Part shown: one piece after another, positions 52,691 to 63,563 of the stretch | How the letters are laid out: the number at the start of each line of letters is the position of its first letter | Numbering within the stretch: position 1 is the first letter of the stretch | From: JBEIGE01 sp040382055 | GTDB lineage: Bacteria > Pseudomonadota > Gammaproteobacteria > Burkholderiales > Burkholderiaceae_C | Length of the DNA: 64,000 nucleotides | Direction: 5' to 3' | Assembly (NCBI GenBank): GCA_040382055.1 | Contig: JBEIGE010000005.1 | Coordinates: 1 to 64,000, forward strand | Notes under the pieces: model-generated | Seen by the model: only the letters and a program-made list of their open reading frames with translations | Databases searched by the model: none | What the model was told of the DNA's origin: nothing | Made by a program: the position numbers and the translations under genes

Positions 52691-53665
52691 TCAATCAGCC
52701 GTAATTCCCGCGCTCTTGATGGTTTTTGCCCAGAATTCGGTTTCGGTTTTCACCAGGGCGTCCAGAGCTTCCGGACCCTGGTAGCGTATTTCTATGCCTG
52801 CGCTGGCGGCACGGGTTTTGGTGTCAGGCTGATCCAGCGCCTGCTTGATCTGATTGCTGAGTTTTGCAATCACATCGGCCGGCGTGCCGGCTGGGGCAAA
52901 AATGGCGACCCAGGCTTCAAGTTCAAAACCCTTGAGCCCGGCCTCAGCGGTGGTGGGCACATTGGGCAGCCCCGGATGACGTGTTTTGCCGGCTGTGGCC
53001 AGGCCTTTGAGTTTTCCGGTTTGAATCTGCCCCATCACGGAAGGGGGCGTGGTGATGAATACCTGAACCTGACCCGAGAGCACATCGAGCAGTGCCGGGC
53101 CCGAGCCCCGGTAGGGAATGTGCACCATGCTGGTTTTGGTTTGTGCCTTGAACATCTCGGTGCCGATGTGTGACAGCGAGCCGTTGCCCTGTGACGCATA
53201 GCTGAGCTTGCCGGGGTTGACGCGCAGGTAGCTGATGAATTCGCCCAGCGTGTTGGCCGGGACCGAGGGGTGAACGGCAATCACGTTGGTGGCTACGGTC
53301 AGCAGTGCCACCGGTGCAAAGTCTTTTTGTGCCCAGGGTAATTTGGGGCTCAGGGCCGGATTGCCGACATGGTAGGCACTGTAAGAGGTCAGCAGGGTGT
53401 AGCCATCGGGGGCGGCGCGCGCCACCAGGCCATACGCCACATTGCCACTGCCGCCGCCTTTGTTGTCAACCACCACAGACTGGCCCATGACCTTGGCCAG
53501 AGGTTCGCTGATCAGGCGTGCAGAAGCGTCTACAAAACCGCCAGGCGGGTTGGGCACGATCAAGGTGACGGTTTTGCCGGGATAAGGTTGAGCGGCAACC
53601 AGCGAGGTGAGCAAAGCCAGGGGCACAAGTGCCAGCAGCCGGATGTTTTTTAGCGTGGGTGTCAT
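52691..53665 (-). CDS. Bug/TctC-family periplasmic solute-binding protein 1
   Basis: A 324-residue binding protein with an N-terminal signal peptide (LLALVPLALLTSLVAAQ). Family signatures are YPGKTVTLIVPNPPGGFVDA, VVDNKGGGSGNVAYGLVARA and PNVPTTAEAG. Bug proteins bind carboxylates such as dicarboxylates, nicotinate or aromatic acids, and are hugely amplified in Burkholderiales. TctA/TctB membrane partners are absent here. The ATG at 53665 is chosen because AGGA lies seven bases upstream. It is the fifth gene of the iorA-iorB-Bug-thioesterase-Bug run. Confidence 0.92.
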   Translation of the reverse strand: MTPTLKNIRLLALVPLALLTSLVAAQPYPGKTVTLIVPNPPGGFVDASARLISEPLAKVMGQSVVVDNKGGGSGNVAYGLVARAAPDGYTLLTSYSAYHVGNPALSPKLPWAQKDFAPVALLTVATNVIAVHPSVPANTLGEFISYLRVNPGKLSYASQGNGSLSHIGTEMFKAQTKTSMVHIPYRGSGPALLDVLSGQVQVFITTPPSVMGQIQTGKLKGLATAGKTRHPGLPNVPTTAEAGLKGFELEAWVAIFAPAGTPADVIAKLSNQIKQALDQPDTKTRAASAGIEIRYQGPEALDALVKTETEFWAKTIKSAGITAD

Positions 53666-53696
53666 GGACATGTCCTGTTGCAAGTATGTTTACCGC

Positions 53697-54173
53697 TTAT
53701 TCACACAGTGAGCGGATGGAGGGGGGAATGGCGACAGCCCGGATGGCGTTGCCTTTGTTGGTGCCTTCGCTGGCGTCTTCCCGATGGGCTGCAAAAATGC
53801 GCACCTCATCGCAGCTCATGACGAGCTCATCGGCGCGGTAGATCTGGTAGCGCTGGACAAAGCTTTTGTCGCGCCATTCGGCAATATGGGTGTGGATGTC
53901 CAGGATGTCGCCGTAACTGGCAGTTTTGACAAACCGGGCATGGGTGTCGACCAGCGGCGTACCCAGAACACCCAGCGTTTTTTCGGTTTCATGCCAGGGC
54001 GGTACGCCGCATGCCATGAAGAAGTTGCGCGAGGCCGCGTCTATCCAGCGAAAGAAGTTGGGGAACCACACGATGCGCGCGGGGTCACAGTCGCCGAACT
54101 CCACCCGGACGCGGTGGATCACCACACGTGCGTTGGCTGGCGTGGCAAGAGCAGGTGAGAGGGCTGTGGTCAT
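53697..54173 (-). CDS. Acyl-CoA thioesterase (4-hydroxybenzoyl-CoA thioesterase-like, hot-dog fold)
   Basis: A 158-residue hot-dog-fold thioesterase. VEFGDCDPARIVWFPNFFRW near 29-48 carries the catalytic Asp of the 4HBT class (the D-C-D-P-A-R-I-V-W-F motif). The length fits the family. Its place between two Bug genes and next to iorAB suggests it hydrolyses the arylacetyl-CoA product of the oxidoreductase or a related aromatic thioester (inference). The gap to the upstream Bug gene is only eight bases. Confidence 0.88.
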   Translation of the reverse strand: MTTALSPALATPANARVVIHRVRVEFGDCDPARIVWFPNFFRWIDAASRNFFMACGVPPWHETEKTLGVLGTPLVDTHARFVKTASYGDILDIHTHIAEWRDKSFVQRYQIYRADELVMSCDEVRIFAAHREDASEGTNKGNAIRAVAIPPSIRSLCE

Positions 54174-54181
54174 TCGCAGTG

Positions 54182-55168
54182 TCAGTCGGGAGAAATTTGC
54201 CGTTCCTTGATGATGGCACCAAAGCGTTTGGAGTCCTCGCTGGCCTTGGCTGCAAACTCGCCTGGCGTCATGGCCAGCGCTTCACCGCCCAGCGCAGCCA
54301 TGCGGTCTTTGAGTGCCGGTGTGGCCAGGATGCGGTTGATTTCGCGGTTCAAACGTGCCACCACGGGCGCGGGGGTGCCGCTGGGGGCATAAAAGCCAAA
54401 AACGGTGTCGGCATCAAAACCTGTCAGGCCGGCTTCGTTCAAGGTGGGCACATCCGGAAACAGCGGTGAGCGCTTGGGGCTGCCAACCGCCAGTAATTTA
54501 AGTTTGCCTGCACGCACCTGGTTCAGGCCAATACCCGGGTCAAAGTAGTAGTCAATCTGGCCGGCCAGCAAATCCACCAGGGCCGGGGCAGCACCCCGGT
54601 AGGGCACATGCACCGCAAACAGGCCGGCCTGGCTTTTGAACATCTCACCGGCCAGATGGGGTGAACTGCCGCTGCCGGCTGAACCATAGGACAACTTGCC
54701 CGGATTGGCCTTGATGTAGGCGATCAACTCGGCAATGTTGTTCACCGGCAAGGCAGGCTTGGTGACCAAAAACACCAGCACCCGTGCAGCAGCGGCCACC
54801 GGTTCGAGATCTTTGGCGGGATCAAAAGGCATTTTTGGATAAATATGCGGGTTGACCGACACCATGCCGCCTGAACTCATGAGCAGGGTGTAGCCGTCTG
54901 CCGCAGACTTGGCCACCAGATCTCCCCCGATATTGCCGTTGGAGCCGGCACGGTTTTCCACCACCACCGGCTGGCCCAGGGCCTCTTGCAGGGGCACTGA
55001 AATAGCCCGGGCAATCTGGTCAGCTGCGCCGCCAGGAGGAAAGTTCACCACCACCCGCACCGGTTTGACCGGCCAGCTTTGAGCCTGCACGGGTGCCAGG
55101 CATGCAGCCAACAGCAAGGGAGCGATGAAAGACCGGCGCAGGCTGGAGTTTGTGAGTGTGTTAGTCAT
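54182..55168 (-). CDS. Bug/TctC-family periplasmic solute-binding protein 2
   Basis: A 328-residue binding protein with a signal peptide (FIAPLLLAACLAPVQAQ). Signatures are WPVKPVRVVVNFPPGGAADQ, VVENRAGSNGNIGGDLVAKS and FPDVPTLNEAGLTG. The start at 55168 has a strong ribosome site (AAGGAG, five bases upstream). It differs clearly from Bug 1, so the two are not a recent duplication. It probably captures an organic acid for the pathway encoded by iorAB. No membrane transporter subunit is nearby. Confidence 0.92.
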   Translation of the reverse strand: MTNTLTNSSLRRSFIAPLLLAACLAPVQAQSWPVKPVRVVVNFPPGGAADQIARAISVPLQEALGQPVVVENRAGSNGNIGGDLVAKSAADGYTLLMSSGGMVSVNPHIYPKMPFDPAKDLEPVAAAARVLVFLVTKPALPVNNIAELIAYIKANPGKLSYGSAGSGSSPHLAGEMFKSQAGLFAVHVPYRGAAPALVDLLAGQIDYYFDPGIGLNQVRAGKLKLLAVGSPKRSPLFPDVPTLNEAGLTGFDADTVFGFYAPSGTPAPVVARLNREINRILATPALKDRMAALGGEALAMTPGEFAAKASEDSKRFGAIIKERQISPD

Positions 55169-55209
55169 GGGTCTCCTTCTTGGTTGTGGGCAATGTCTTC
55201 TTAGTCAGA

Positions 55210-56781
55210 TCAGGATTGACTGGGAAGGGCTTTTGGTTTTTTAACCCAGCGTATGGGTTGTGATTTAACCGGCCGCGCCGCTGCGCCGTGCGCGATCAGC
55301 GTTTGGTCCAGCGCCTTGCCGGCCTCGTCGGCGAGGGCCGCCGTTCGGGCTGCGGCCAAGGCTGTTGCCGGACCCTGGGAGAGTTGTTCGAGAATGTGAA
55401 GCAGGTTGTCTTTGCCACGTTCATTGGTGCTGCCATAACCCTTGATCAGGCGGCCACACTGGGCCAATTCAAAACCACTTTGCCAATCGCGGGCTGTCGC
55501 CTGGACCACAGCAGTCAGCCACTGGTCGATCAGTGTTTGCTCGGTGGCGAAGCGGCTGCCCAGTGGCCGCAGCCACTTGAGACTGGCCAGGGTGCGTAGC
55601 GCGAGCATGCCCAGTACCGAGTGCGTGCCGATTTTCAGCGGCAGCGCCCAGGGGTCCTGGCCCTTGCTGGAGCGCTGGCGGTCCCAGCGCAGGACCCGTT
55701 GTGCCGCCGAATGGGGCAGCAGGGCAGCAAACTCGGGTGCGCCGGGTTTGAAGTGGTCAAAGACTTTGAGCACATCGTGCGTACCGGCCTTGACCTCGGC
55801 GTTCACCCGGGCCCAGCGGCTGGCGCGGCTTTTCAGATCGGCGACGCGCACAATGTCATCAAACGCCATCCACAAGGCCAGCCAGCGGGCCATTTCCCGG
55901 GTGGTGGCAAAGTTGTTTGTGCCCGCTGGGTCAGCGCCTTGTTCAACTTGCAACACCTGCTTGAGTCTTAGCACATAGCGCGCTGCATAGGCCGGGCCCT
56001 GGTAATCGACCAGCCTGGCGTGGCCCAGACCCAGCAGCTCATGCACGGCGGGCGGAAAGTCTTTGGCCAAATCCGGTGCTAGCCCTTGTGGGTTATTGTT
56101 TATTTGCTCATCTTCTGATAGCAATTGGTGGATGACGCTGGTCTGGTTGCGCTGGCGCTGGACGGTCTCAAAGCCGCTGGCAAAACCGCGCAAGCTGGCC
56201 TGGGCGGCCTTGCCGCCTGCGGCAATCGTGGCCTCGTAGGCGGCACGCGGAAACGGGAAGATACCGCTGCCAGCAATTGCGCCGAGCATCACCGTGCTGA
56301 CGATGCTGCCTGCTGCGCGGGCCATGCCGCCCATGTCGAGCACATGGTGTTCGCGGCTGTGGCTGCGGATGACATCCATCAGGGGAGCGCTGTCGGTGCG
56401 GCCATCACCAGGCACCATGCGCTCGAGAGTGGTGAGCGAACGGTTGGACGAGGTGATGGTCAGGGTGCGTTGCTGGGCGGTCATGCCGTTGCCGACCTGG
56501 CGGGCAGTTTCCAGCAGTTCGGAGGACACCAGCAAGTCCAGGCTGCCGGGTGCCGGGTTCAGGCTGAGCACCGGTTTCTTGCCACCCAGTTCAGCCAGCG
56601 GCACGGGAAACACTTCCACATAGTAGGTGGTCGCGCCGGTGCGCTGCGCCACGCCGGGAATGGACGTGCTTTGCGCCGCATAACCGCAGGCGCGGGCGGT
56701 TTCGATCAGCCATTCAGACAGAACACCGCCGCCCTCGCCACCCAAAGCGCAGATCAGCAGGGTAATAGGTTGTGCGTTCAT
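55210..56781 (-). CDS. iorB: Indolepyruvate oxidoreductase subunit beta (IorB)
   Basis: A 523-residue protein. The N-terminal about 200 residues are the pyruvate ferredoxin/flavodoxin oxidoreductase gamma-type domain (LLICALGGEGGGVLSEWLIE; IPGVAQRTGATTYYVEV). The C-terminal about 300 residues are the DUF6537-like extension typical of the long beta-proteobacterial IorB. With IorA it oxidatively decarboxylates aryl pyruvates to arylacetyl-CoA with ferredoxin. Its start overlaps the iorA stop (ATGA at 56778-56781). Confidence 0.92.
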   Translation of the reverse strand: MNAQPITLLICALGGEGGGVLSEWLIETARACGYAAQSTSIPGVAQRTGATTYYVEVFPVPLAELGGKKPVLSLNPAPGSLDLLVSSELLETARQVGNGMTAQQRTLTITSSNRSLTTLERMVPGDGRTDSAPLMDVIRSHSREHHVLDMGGMARAAGSIVSTVMLGAIAGSGIFPFPRAAYEATIAAGGKAAQASLRGFASGFETVQRQRNQTSVIHQLLSEDEQINNNPQGLAPDLAKDFPPAVHELLGLGHARLVDYQGPAYAARYVLRLKQVLQVEQGADPAGTNNFATTREMARWLALWMAFDDIVRVADLKSRASRWARVNAEVKAGTHDVLKVFDHFKPGAPEFAALLPHSAAQRVLRWDRQRSSKGQDPWALPLKIGTHSVLGMLALRTLASLKWLRPLGSRFATEQTLIDQWLTAVVQATARDWQSGFELAQCGRLIKGYGSTNERGKDNLLHILEQLSQGPATALAAARTAALADEAGKALDQTLIAHGAAARPVKSQPIRWVKKPKALPSQS

Positions 56782-58961
56782 GACTGCAGGGCGCGAACAA
56801 ACAGGCTTCGCACGTGGTGGGTCATCCGTTCATGCCAGCTTGGGTTTTGCACCACCTCAGCCCGGTAAAACGAGGGGCAAAGCGTGGCGGCGTGGGCGTT
56901 GGCTCCACACAAGCCGCAGCCCACGCAGCCGTCGATCACGGTGGCGACCGGGTCGACCTTGAGCGGGTCGGGGTTGTCTTTGAGGGTCAGGGTGGGGCAG
57001 CCTGAGAGGCGGATGCAGGCATGGTCCCCGTTGCAAACGTCCTCATCCACGCCGTACTTCACCCGCACCACACGTTTGCCGCGTTGCAGCAGACTGGCCA
57101 TCCAGGGCTTGATGCGCCGCTGGCGCTCGAGCTGGCATTCGCCTTCGGCAATGATGACCTTGAGGCCTTTGAATTCAGTAGTCAAGGCCTCATTGAGGGT
57201 TTTGCGCATCTCGTCGACATGGTAGGTATGCACGGTGCGCATCCACTTCAGGCCCAGGCCCTGCAAGGTGCTCTCAATGGTCAGGTTGGTACGGGTCAGA
57301 CTCTCGAGTTTGTCCGTGGCCGCCAGTTTGGCGGCTTCGTCGGGGGTGGAGATGATGTCCTGGGTGCCGGTGGCCGAGGTATAGCCGTTTTTAAAGATCA
57401 GCAGCACCGAATCGTCGCCATTGAACAGGGCCGACTGCACCCCGGTGAGCAAGCCGTTGTGCCAGAAGCCGCCGTCCCCCATGATGGACAGGGTGCGCCG
57501 CTGCATCATGGGTGATACGCCGGCACGGCTGGCCAGACTCATGCCGTAGCCCAGGATGGAGTGGCCTGAGGAAAACGGCTCGAAGGTGGCCAGGGCGTGG
57601 CAGCCGATGTCGGCTGCAATGTGAACCGGGCCGACATCCTGCTGGGCGAGTTTGAGCGCAGAGAACACGGGCCGCTCGGGGCAGCCGATACAAAAGCCGG
57701 GGGGCCGTGCGGGCAGGGTCGGGCTGTTCAGTTCGGCCTTGAGGTGAGCGGCCACCGCGGCACGGCGCTCCGTGTTGCTGTGCAGCCAGGTCTGGGCGGA
57801 TGCGGTGTCGAAGCCGGGTGCGTGCCGCTTGAGGAAGGGGATCAAACCGGCGGTGAGTGTCTCGACGTTGTATTCACCGCCCAGTGGCAGCATGTCCTTG
57901 CCATGCAGGGCGGTATTGATGTCTTGGCGGCGCAGCAGTGTGGCGATTTCCTGTTCGATGTACTCGGGCTGGCCTTCTTCGACCACCAGCACAGCCTGTT
58001 TGCCCAAGGCGAAGTCAGCCACCTCTTGCGGCACCAGCGGGTAGGTGACATTGAGCACCAGCAAGGGGATCTCGCTGTGACCAAAGGCGTCGGCCAGTCC
58101 GAGCTGCTGCAGGGCCCGGATGAGGGCGTTGTAAATGCCGCCTTGCACGATCAGGCCCAGGTCTTTGCGCACGCCCTCAAAGTGCTCGTTGAGCTTGTGC
58201 TGCGAGATGTACTGGCGGGCAGCAGGAATGCGCTGCTCGAACTTGAGCTTTTCCTGGCGGAAGGTGACAGGCGGATGGGCCAGACGCATGTAGTCAAAAG
58301 CAGCGGGTTCGGCCAGCAGGTCTTGCTTGGAAATCACCGGGCGGCGGTTGTCCTTGCATTCAAAACTGCCGCGCACATGGCAGGCGCGGATACGCAGTTC
58401 CATCACGGCGGGCATGTTGGAGGCCTCAGACAGCCGGAACCCGTGCTCCACCATGGCGACCATTTGTCCGAGCTCGGGGCGCGGATCGAGCAGGATCATG
58501 GAGGATTTGAGGGCATAGGCATGGGTCCGCTCCTGAATCACACTGGCACCTTCGCCGTAGTCTTCACCCACTACAATCAGGACGCCGCCGACCACGCCGG
58601 GGGAGGCAAGATTGCTCAAGGCATCAGCGGCCACATTGGTGCCCACAATGGATTTCCAGGTCACCGCGCCACGCAGCGGGTAATGGATGGAGGCACCCAG
58701 CATGGCGGCCGCTGAGGCTTCGTTGGCACAGGCCTGCACGTGCACGCCAAGCTGGTCCATATAGGGTTTGGCCTGGACCATCACATCAAGCAAATGGGAC
58801 ACGGGCGCGCCCTGGTAACCGCCGACATAGGACACGCCGGATTGCAGCAAGGCCTTGGTGATGGCCAGAATGCCTTCGCCATGAAAGGTGTCACCAGCGC
58901 CGAGCTTGAGGGATTCGATTTCCTGCTTGAATGAAACTTCCACGCCGCTTCCTTGATTCAT
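56778..58961 (-). CDS. iorA: Indolepyruvate ferredoxin oxidoreductase subunit alpha (IorA)
   Basis: A 727-residue ThDP enzyme subunit. The N-terminal pyrimidine-binding domain (about 25-200; GVSYVGGYQGAPVSHLLDVM) and a middle domain precede the ThDP pyrophosphate-binding domain (about 440-600). That domain shows TLSIMGDGGFWHNGLLTG and the partner region NGYTSATGTQDI. The C-terminus has a ferredoxin-like cysteine set: DHACIRLSGCPTL and then CVGCGLCGANAHAATLCPSF. It would supply arylacetyl-CoA from indolepyruvate, phenylpyruvate or hydroxyphenylpyruvate. It is first in the minus-strand run and divergent from dcd across 95 bases, where I see no convincing promoter. Confidence 0.93.
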   Translation of the reverse strand: MNQGSGVEVSFKQEIESLKLGAGDTFHGEGILAITKALLQSGVSYVGGYQGAPVSHLLDVMVQAKPYMDQLGVHVQACANEASAAAMLGASIHYPLRGAVTWKSIVGTNVAADALSNLASPGVVGGVLIVVGEDYGEGASVIQERTHAYALKSSMILLDPRPELGQMVAMVEHGFRLSEASNMPAVMELRIRACHVRGSFECKDNRRPVISKQDLLAEPAAFDYMRLAHPPVTFRQEKLKFEQRIPAARQYISQHKLNEHFEGVRKDLGLIVQGGIYNALIRALQQLGLADAFGHSEIPLLVLNVTYPLVPQEVADFALGKQAVLVVEEGQPEYIEQEIATLLRRQDINTALHGKDMLPLGGEYNVETLTAGLIPFLKRHAPGFDTASAQTWLHSNTERRAAVAAHLKAELNSPTLPARPPGFCIGCPERPVFSALKLAQQDVGPVHIAADIGCHALATFEPFSSGHSILGYGMSLASRAGVSPMMQRRTLSIMGDGGFWHNGLLTGVQSALFNGDDSVLLIFKNGYTSATGTQDIISTPDEAAKLAATDKLESLTRTNLTIESTLQGLGLKWMRTVHTYHVDEMRKTLNEALTTEFKGLKVIIAEGECQLERQRRIKPWMASLLQRGKRVVRVKYGVDEDVCNGDHACIRLSGCPTLTLKDNPDPLKVDPVATVIDGCVGCGLCGANAHAATLCPSFYRAEVVQNPSWHERMTHHVRSLFVRALQS

Positions 58962-59056
58962 GGGCCAAGACGGCCGTACAAAACTGCAGCTAGCGACTAT
59001 ATCGCCTTGCCTACAATCGGGGCATCAAGAAGAACCCTTAACCATGAGCATTGACC

Positions 59057-59629
59057 ATGAGTATTAAAAGCGACAAATGGATACGCCACATGGCCCAGAC
59101 CACCGGCATGATCGAGCCTTTCGAGCCTGGCCAGATCCGTCAGGCCGAAGGCAAAAAAATCATTTCGTATGGCACCAGCAGTTACGGCTATGACATCCGT
59201 TGCGCACCCGAATTCAAGGTGTTCACCAATATTCACTCCACGGTGGTGGACCCGAAGAACTTCGATGAAAAGAGCTTTGTCGATTTTCACGACGAGGTCT
59301 GCATCATCCCGCCCAACAGCTTTGCGCTGGCGCGCACAGTGGAATACTTCCGGATTCCGCGCAATGTGCTGACCATCTGCCTGGGCAAAAGCACCTATGC
59401 GCGCTGCGGCATCATTGTCAATGTGACGCCTTTTGAGCCCGAGTGGGAAGGCTATGTGACGCTGGAGTTTTCCAACACCACGCCGCTGCCGGCCAAAATC
59501 TATGCGGGCGAGGGCTGCGCCCAGGTGCTGTTTTTTGAGAGCGACAAGGACGATGTCTGCGAAACCAGCTACAAAGACAGGGGCGGCAAGTACCAGGGCC
59601 AGCGCGGCGTGACCTTGCCCAGGGCTTAG
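59057..59629 (+). CDS. dcd: dCTP deaminase
   Basis: A 190-residue dUTPase-superfamily enzyme converting dCTP to dUTP. Seen are IISYGTSSYGYDIRCAPEF (about 36-54), FALARTVEYFRIPRNVLTIC, GKSTYARCGIIVNVTPFEPE (about 110-130, with the catalytic Glu downstream in WEGYVTLEFSN) and GGKYQGQRGVTLP. The ATG at 59057 is chosen; an out-of-frame ATG at 59044 lies in a near-duplicate of the start context (ATGAGCATTGACC / ATGAGTATTAAAA). A hairpin terminator follows. Confidence 0.95.
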   Translation: MSIKSDKWIRHMAQTTGMIEPFEPGQIRQAEGKKIISYGTSSYGYDIRCAPEFKVFTNIHSTVVDPKNFDEKSFVDFHDEVCIIPPNSFALARTVEYFRIPRNVLTICLGKSTYARCGIIVNVTPFEPEWEGYVTLEFSNTTPLPAKIYAGEGCAQVLFFESDKDDVCETSYKDRGGKYQGQRGVTLPRA

Positions 59630-59678
59630 CCGTTATGGGCGATAATGCGGTAAATCCCTTGATCACAGGGCTATACCC

Positions 59679-59714
59679 GCTATTGATTAAATAGCACAAT
59701 TCAATAGCTTTTTT
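59679..59714 (+). terminator. Candidate Rho-independent terminator after dcd
   Basis: Arms GCTATTGA (59679-59686) and TCAATAGC (59701-59708) pair perfectly around a 14-base loop and are followed directly by six T. The stem is AT-rich, so termination may be partial. Confidence 0.6.
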
Positions 59715-59725
59715 CCTGCAACGAC

Positions 59726-61261
<1,536 letters not shown>

Positions 61262-61288
61262 CTCGAGACTCAACCCGTCTTACTGCCC

Positions 61289-62161
61289 TCACGGGCTTTG
61301 GTCCGCAGCGCAAGCCACCGCAATCAGTTCGAACTGCAAAGCGCTGCGGTGCGGCTCCAGGGTATTCGTCTCGGAAGCTGCGCCCAGCCGAACCGCGCTG
61401 AGCGATCCGCCCCACACACAGCCGCTGTCCATGGACAGCACATCGCTGCGGCCCAGCCAGCCCAGGGTTGACCAATGGCCAAAAGCCACCGTGATGGCGC
61501 TGGTTTGCCGCTGCGGGACTTCAAACCAGGGCATAAACCCTGGCGGCGCTGCGTCTGCACCTCCTTTGGTCTCAAACTCCATCTGCCCCTGCGCGTTGCA
61601 AAAACGCAGCCGAGTCAACGCGTTGACCACCACCCGCAGCCGGTCTGCGCCGGTCAGCGAGTCGTGCCAGCTATCCGGGCTATTGCCGAACATCTGCGAC
61701 AGAAATTCCAGCCTGTCATTGCTGCGCAGGGCGGCTTCGACCTCCGCTGCAAGTGCTATTGTTTGCGTAGCGCTCCATTGAGGCAGAACACCGGCATGGA
61801 CCATTAAAAGCTCCTGGCCCTGAGTTTCAAGATGTATCGCCAGGCGTTGCTGGGCCAGCCAATCGAGGAGTGCCTGGCGGTCAGGGGCTTGCAAGATGCC
61901 ATCGAGGGTGTCCTTGCGGTGGGCACGCCTTACACCGGCTGCAACAGCCAGCAGATGCAGGTCATGGTTGCCCAGCAGGCATTGGGCAGAAGCGGCATAA
62001 CTTGTCAGGCGGCGCAATACGGCAGCAGAGTCAGGCCCGCGGTTGACCAGGTCACCCAGCAGATACAGGGTGTCGCGGCTGGGGGAGAAAGAAATTTCAT
62101 CGAGCAGGCGCTGCAAAGCAGCATCACAGCCCTGGACATCGCCAATCAAGTAAAGTGCCAT
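61289..62161 (-). CDS. apaH: Symmetrical bis(5'-nucleosyl)-tetraphosphatase ApaH
   Basis: A 290-residue metallophosphatase cleaving Ap4A to two ADP. Seen are LIGDVQGCDAALQRLLDE (residues 5-22), LLGDLVNRGPDSAAVL (about 34-49), LLGNHDLHLLAVA (about 63-75), MVHAGVLPQWS (about 120-130) and FGHWSTLGW (about 229-237). These supply the two-metal ligands. The C-terminus is slightly longer than in E. coli (280). It is convergent with the helicase gene and divergent from the CNNM-type gene 23 bases away. Confidence 0.94.
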   Translation of the reverse strand: MALYLIGDVQGCDAALQRLLDEISFSPSRDTLYLLGDLVNRGPDSAAVLRRLTSYAASAQCLLGNHDLHLLAVAAGVRRAHRKDTLDGILQAPDRQALLDWLAQQRLAIHLETQGQELLMVHAGVLPQWSATQTIALAAEVEAALRSNDRLEFLSQMFGNSPDSWHDSLTGADRLRVVVNALTRLRFCNAQGQMEFETKGGADAAPPGFMPWFEVPQRQTSAITVAFGHWSTLGWLGRSDVLSMDSGCVWGGSLSAVRLGAASETNTLEPHRSALQFELIAVACAADQSP

Positions 62162-62184
62162 GTGTTCATTTTCCCTTGGGTTTC

Positions 62185-63492
62185 ATGGATTTTTTCCTTA
62201 TCGTCTTCCTGATTGTTCTCAATGGCGCATTTGCCATGTCCGAGTTGGCACTCGCGGCCAGCCGCAAAGCCCGCCTGATCGGCATGGCCGAGGCCGGTGA
62301 CGGAGGTGCCAAGGCGGCCCTGACCTTGTTGGCCAACCCGAACCAGTTTTTGTCGACCGTGCAGGTCGGAATCACCTCCATCGGGGTGCTCAACGGCATT
62401 GTGGGCGAAGCTGCTTTCAGCAGCGGCGTTGCGGCCCGGCTGCAATCCTGGGGTCTGTCAGACCGGGCGGCTGACCTTTCTGCCACCGCCTTGGTGGTCA
62501 CCGTGATTACTTTTGTGACCATCATTTTTGGCGAGTTGGTCCCTAAGCGGATTGGTCAGCTTTACCCCGAGCCGGTGGCGCGCTGGATGGCTCGCCCCAT
62601 GCTTTGGCTGGCTACGGCGGCCCGCCCGTTTGTGATGCTGCTGTCTGCGACAACCCAGGGCACGCTCAAGTTGCTGCACATCGACACCGCCAGAGCCCAT
62701 GTTGTGACTGAGGAAGAGATTGCCCACAGTCTGGAGGAGGGCGTTGATGCCGGTGTCATTGAGGCGCATGAGCACCAGATGGTTCAGAATGTTTTTCTGC
62801 TTGACGAGCGACCGCTGACCTCACTGATGGTGCCGCGCTCGGACATCCAGTGGCTTGAGGCCAGCCACACGGTGGCCCAGAGTCTGAAGCACGCTGTTGA
62901 ACGGGTGGGTGATCTGGATGAGCCTATTGTTCACTCCTGGTATCCGGTGTGCCGCCGTTCCCTTGACGAAGTGGTGGGCATCATCAGTGTGGGACAACTC
63001 ATCGCTTTGGGTGAGGCACACGCAGGAACCATTGAGTCACACGCGCTGCCGGCGGTGTTTGTTCCTGAAACGCTTTCAGGCATGGAGCTTGTAGAGCAGT
63101 TTCGCGCCCGTTCGGGGCGCATGGTCTTTGTCGTGGACGAATACGGCGTGGTCCAGGGCTTGTTGACGCCCGGCAATCTGCTCGAGGCCATTACCGGAGA
63201 GCTCAAGCCTCAGGCTCAGGTTGAGGCCTGGGCCACCTTGCGCGACGATGGCTCCTGGCTGATAGACGGCATGATGCCCGTAGGCGAACTTAAAAACCGG
63301 CTCGGCATCCGGGATTTGCCGGAAGAAGACCGGGGGCGGTACAACACCGTCGCCGGGCTGTTGATGTCGGTCAGCGGGGAGCTGCCGCAAACCGGCGCGC
63401 GCGTGGATTGCGTGGGCTGGCGCTTTGAGGTGGTGGACCTGGACGGCAAGCGCATAGACAAGGTGATTGCCGCCAAAATTGACACGGCTTGA
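62185..63492 (+). CDS. CNNM/CorC-type (hemolysin family) membrane protein
   Basis: A 435-residue protein with the N-terminal DUF21/CNNM transmembrane domain (about 1-190; FLIVFLIVLNGAFAMSELAL, and ITFVTIIFGELVPKRIGQ). A CBS pair follows at about 210-335 (DERPLTSLMVPRSDIQWLEA; RSGRMVFVVDEYGVVQGLLT), and a C-terminal CorC_HlyC domain at about 350-432. Despite the historical hemolysin name, the family is linked to Mg2+ or other divalent-ion transport. The ATG at 62185 starts the first helix; the open frame begins ten codons earlier, inside the apaH promoter region. Confidence 0.92.
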   Translation: MDFFLIVFLIVLNGAFAMSELALAASRKARLIGMAEAGDGGAKAALTLLANPNQFLSTVQVGITSIGVLNGIVGEAAFSSGVAARLQSWGLSDRAADLSATALVVTVITFVTIIFGELVPKRIGQLYPEPVARWMARPMLWLATAARPFVMLLSATTQGTLKLLHIDTARAHVVTEEEIAHSLEEGVDAGVIEAHEHQMVQNVFLLDERPLTSLMVPRSDIQWLEASHTVAQSLKHAVERVGDLDEPIVHSWYPVCRRSLDEVVGIISVGQLIALGEAHAGTIESHALPAVFVPETLSGMELVEQFRARSGRMVFVVDEYGVVQGLLTPGNLLEAITGELKPQAQVEAWATLRDDGSWLIDGMMPVGELKNRLGIRDLPEEDRGRYNTVAGLLMSVSGELPQTGARVDCVGWRFEVVDLDGKRIDKVIAAKIDTA

Positions 63493-63563
63493 ATTTCTTT
63501 TCTGTTGCTCTCAGAAAGCCGGTTCGGTCAGTCACAATAAACCATGACTCCCTAAACACCACC

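Noticed and set aside
57597..58715. 372-codon open frame on the + strand opposite iorA
   Set aside because: It is antisense to conserved IorA domains and looks like a codon-bias shadow.
59044..59056. Upstream ATG before dcd as the real start
   Set aside because: It is out of frame with dcd. The in-frame ATG at 59057 gives the family-typical N-terminus.
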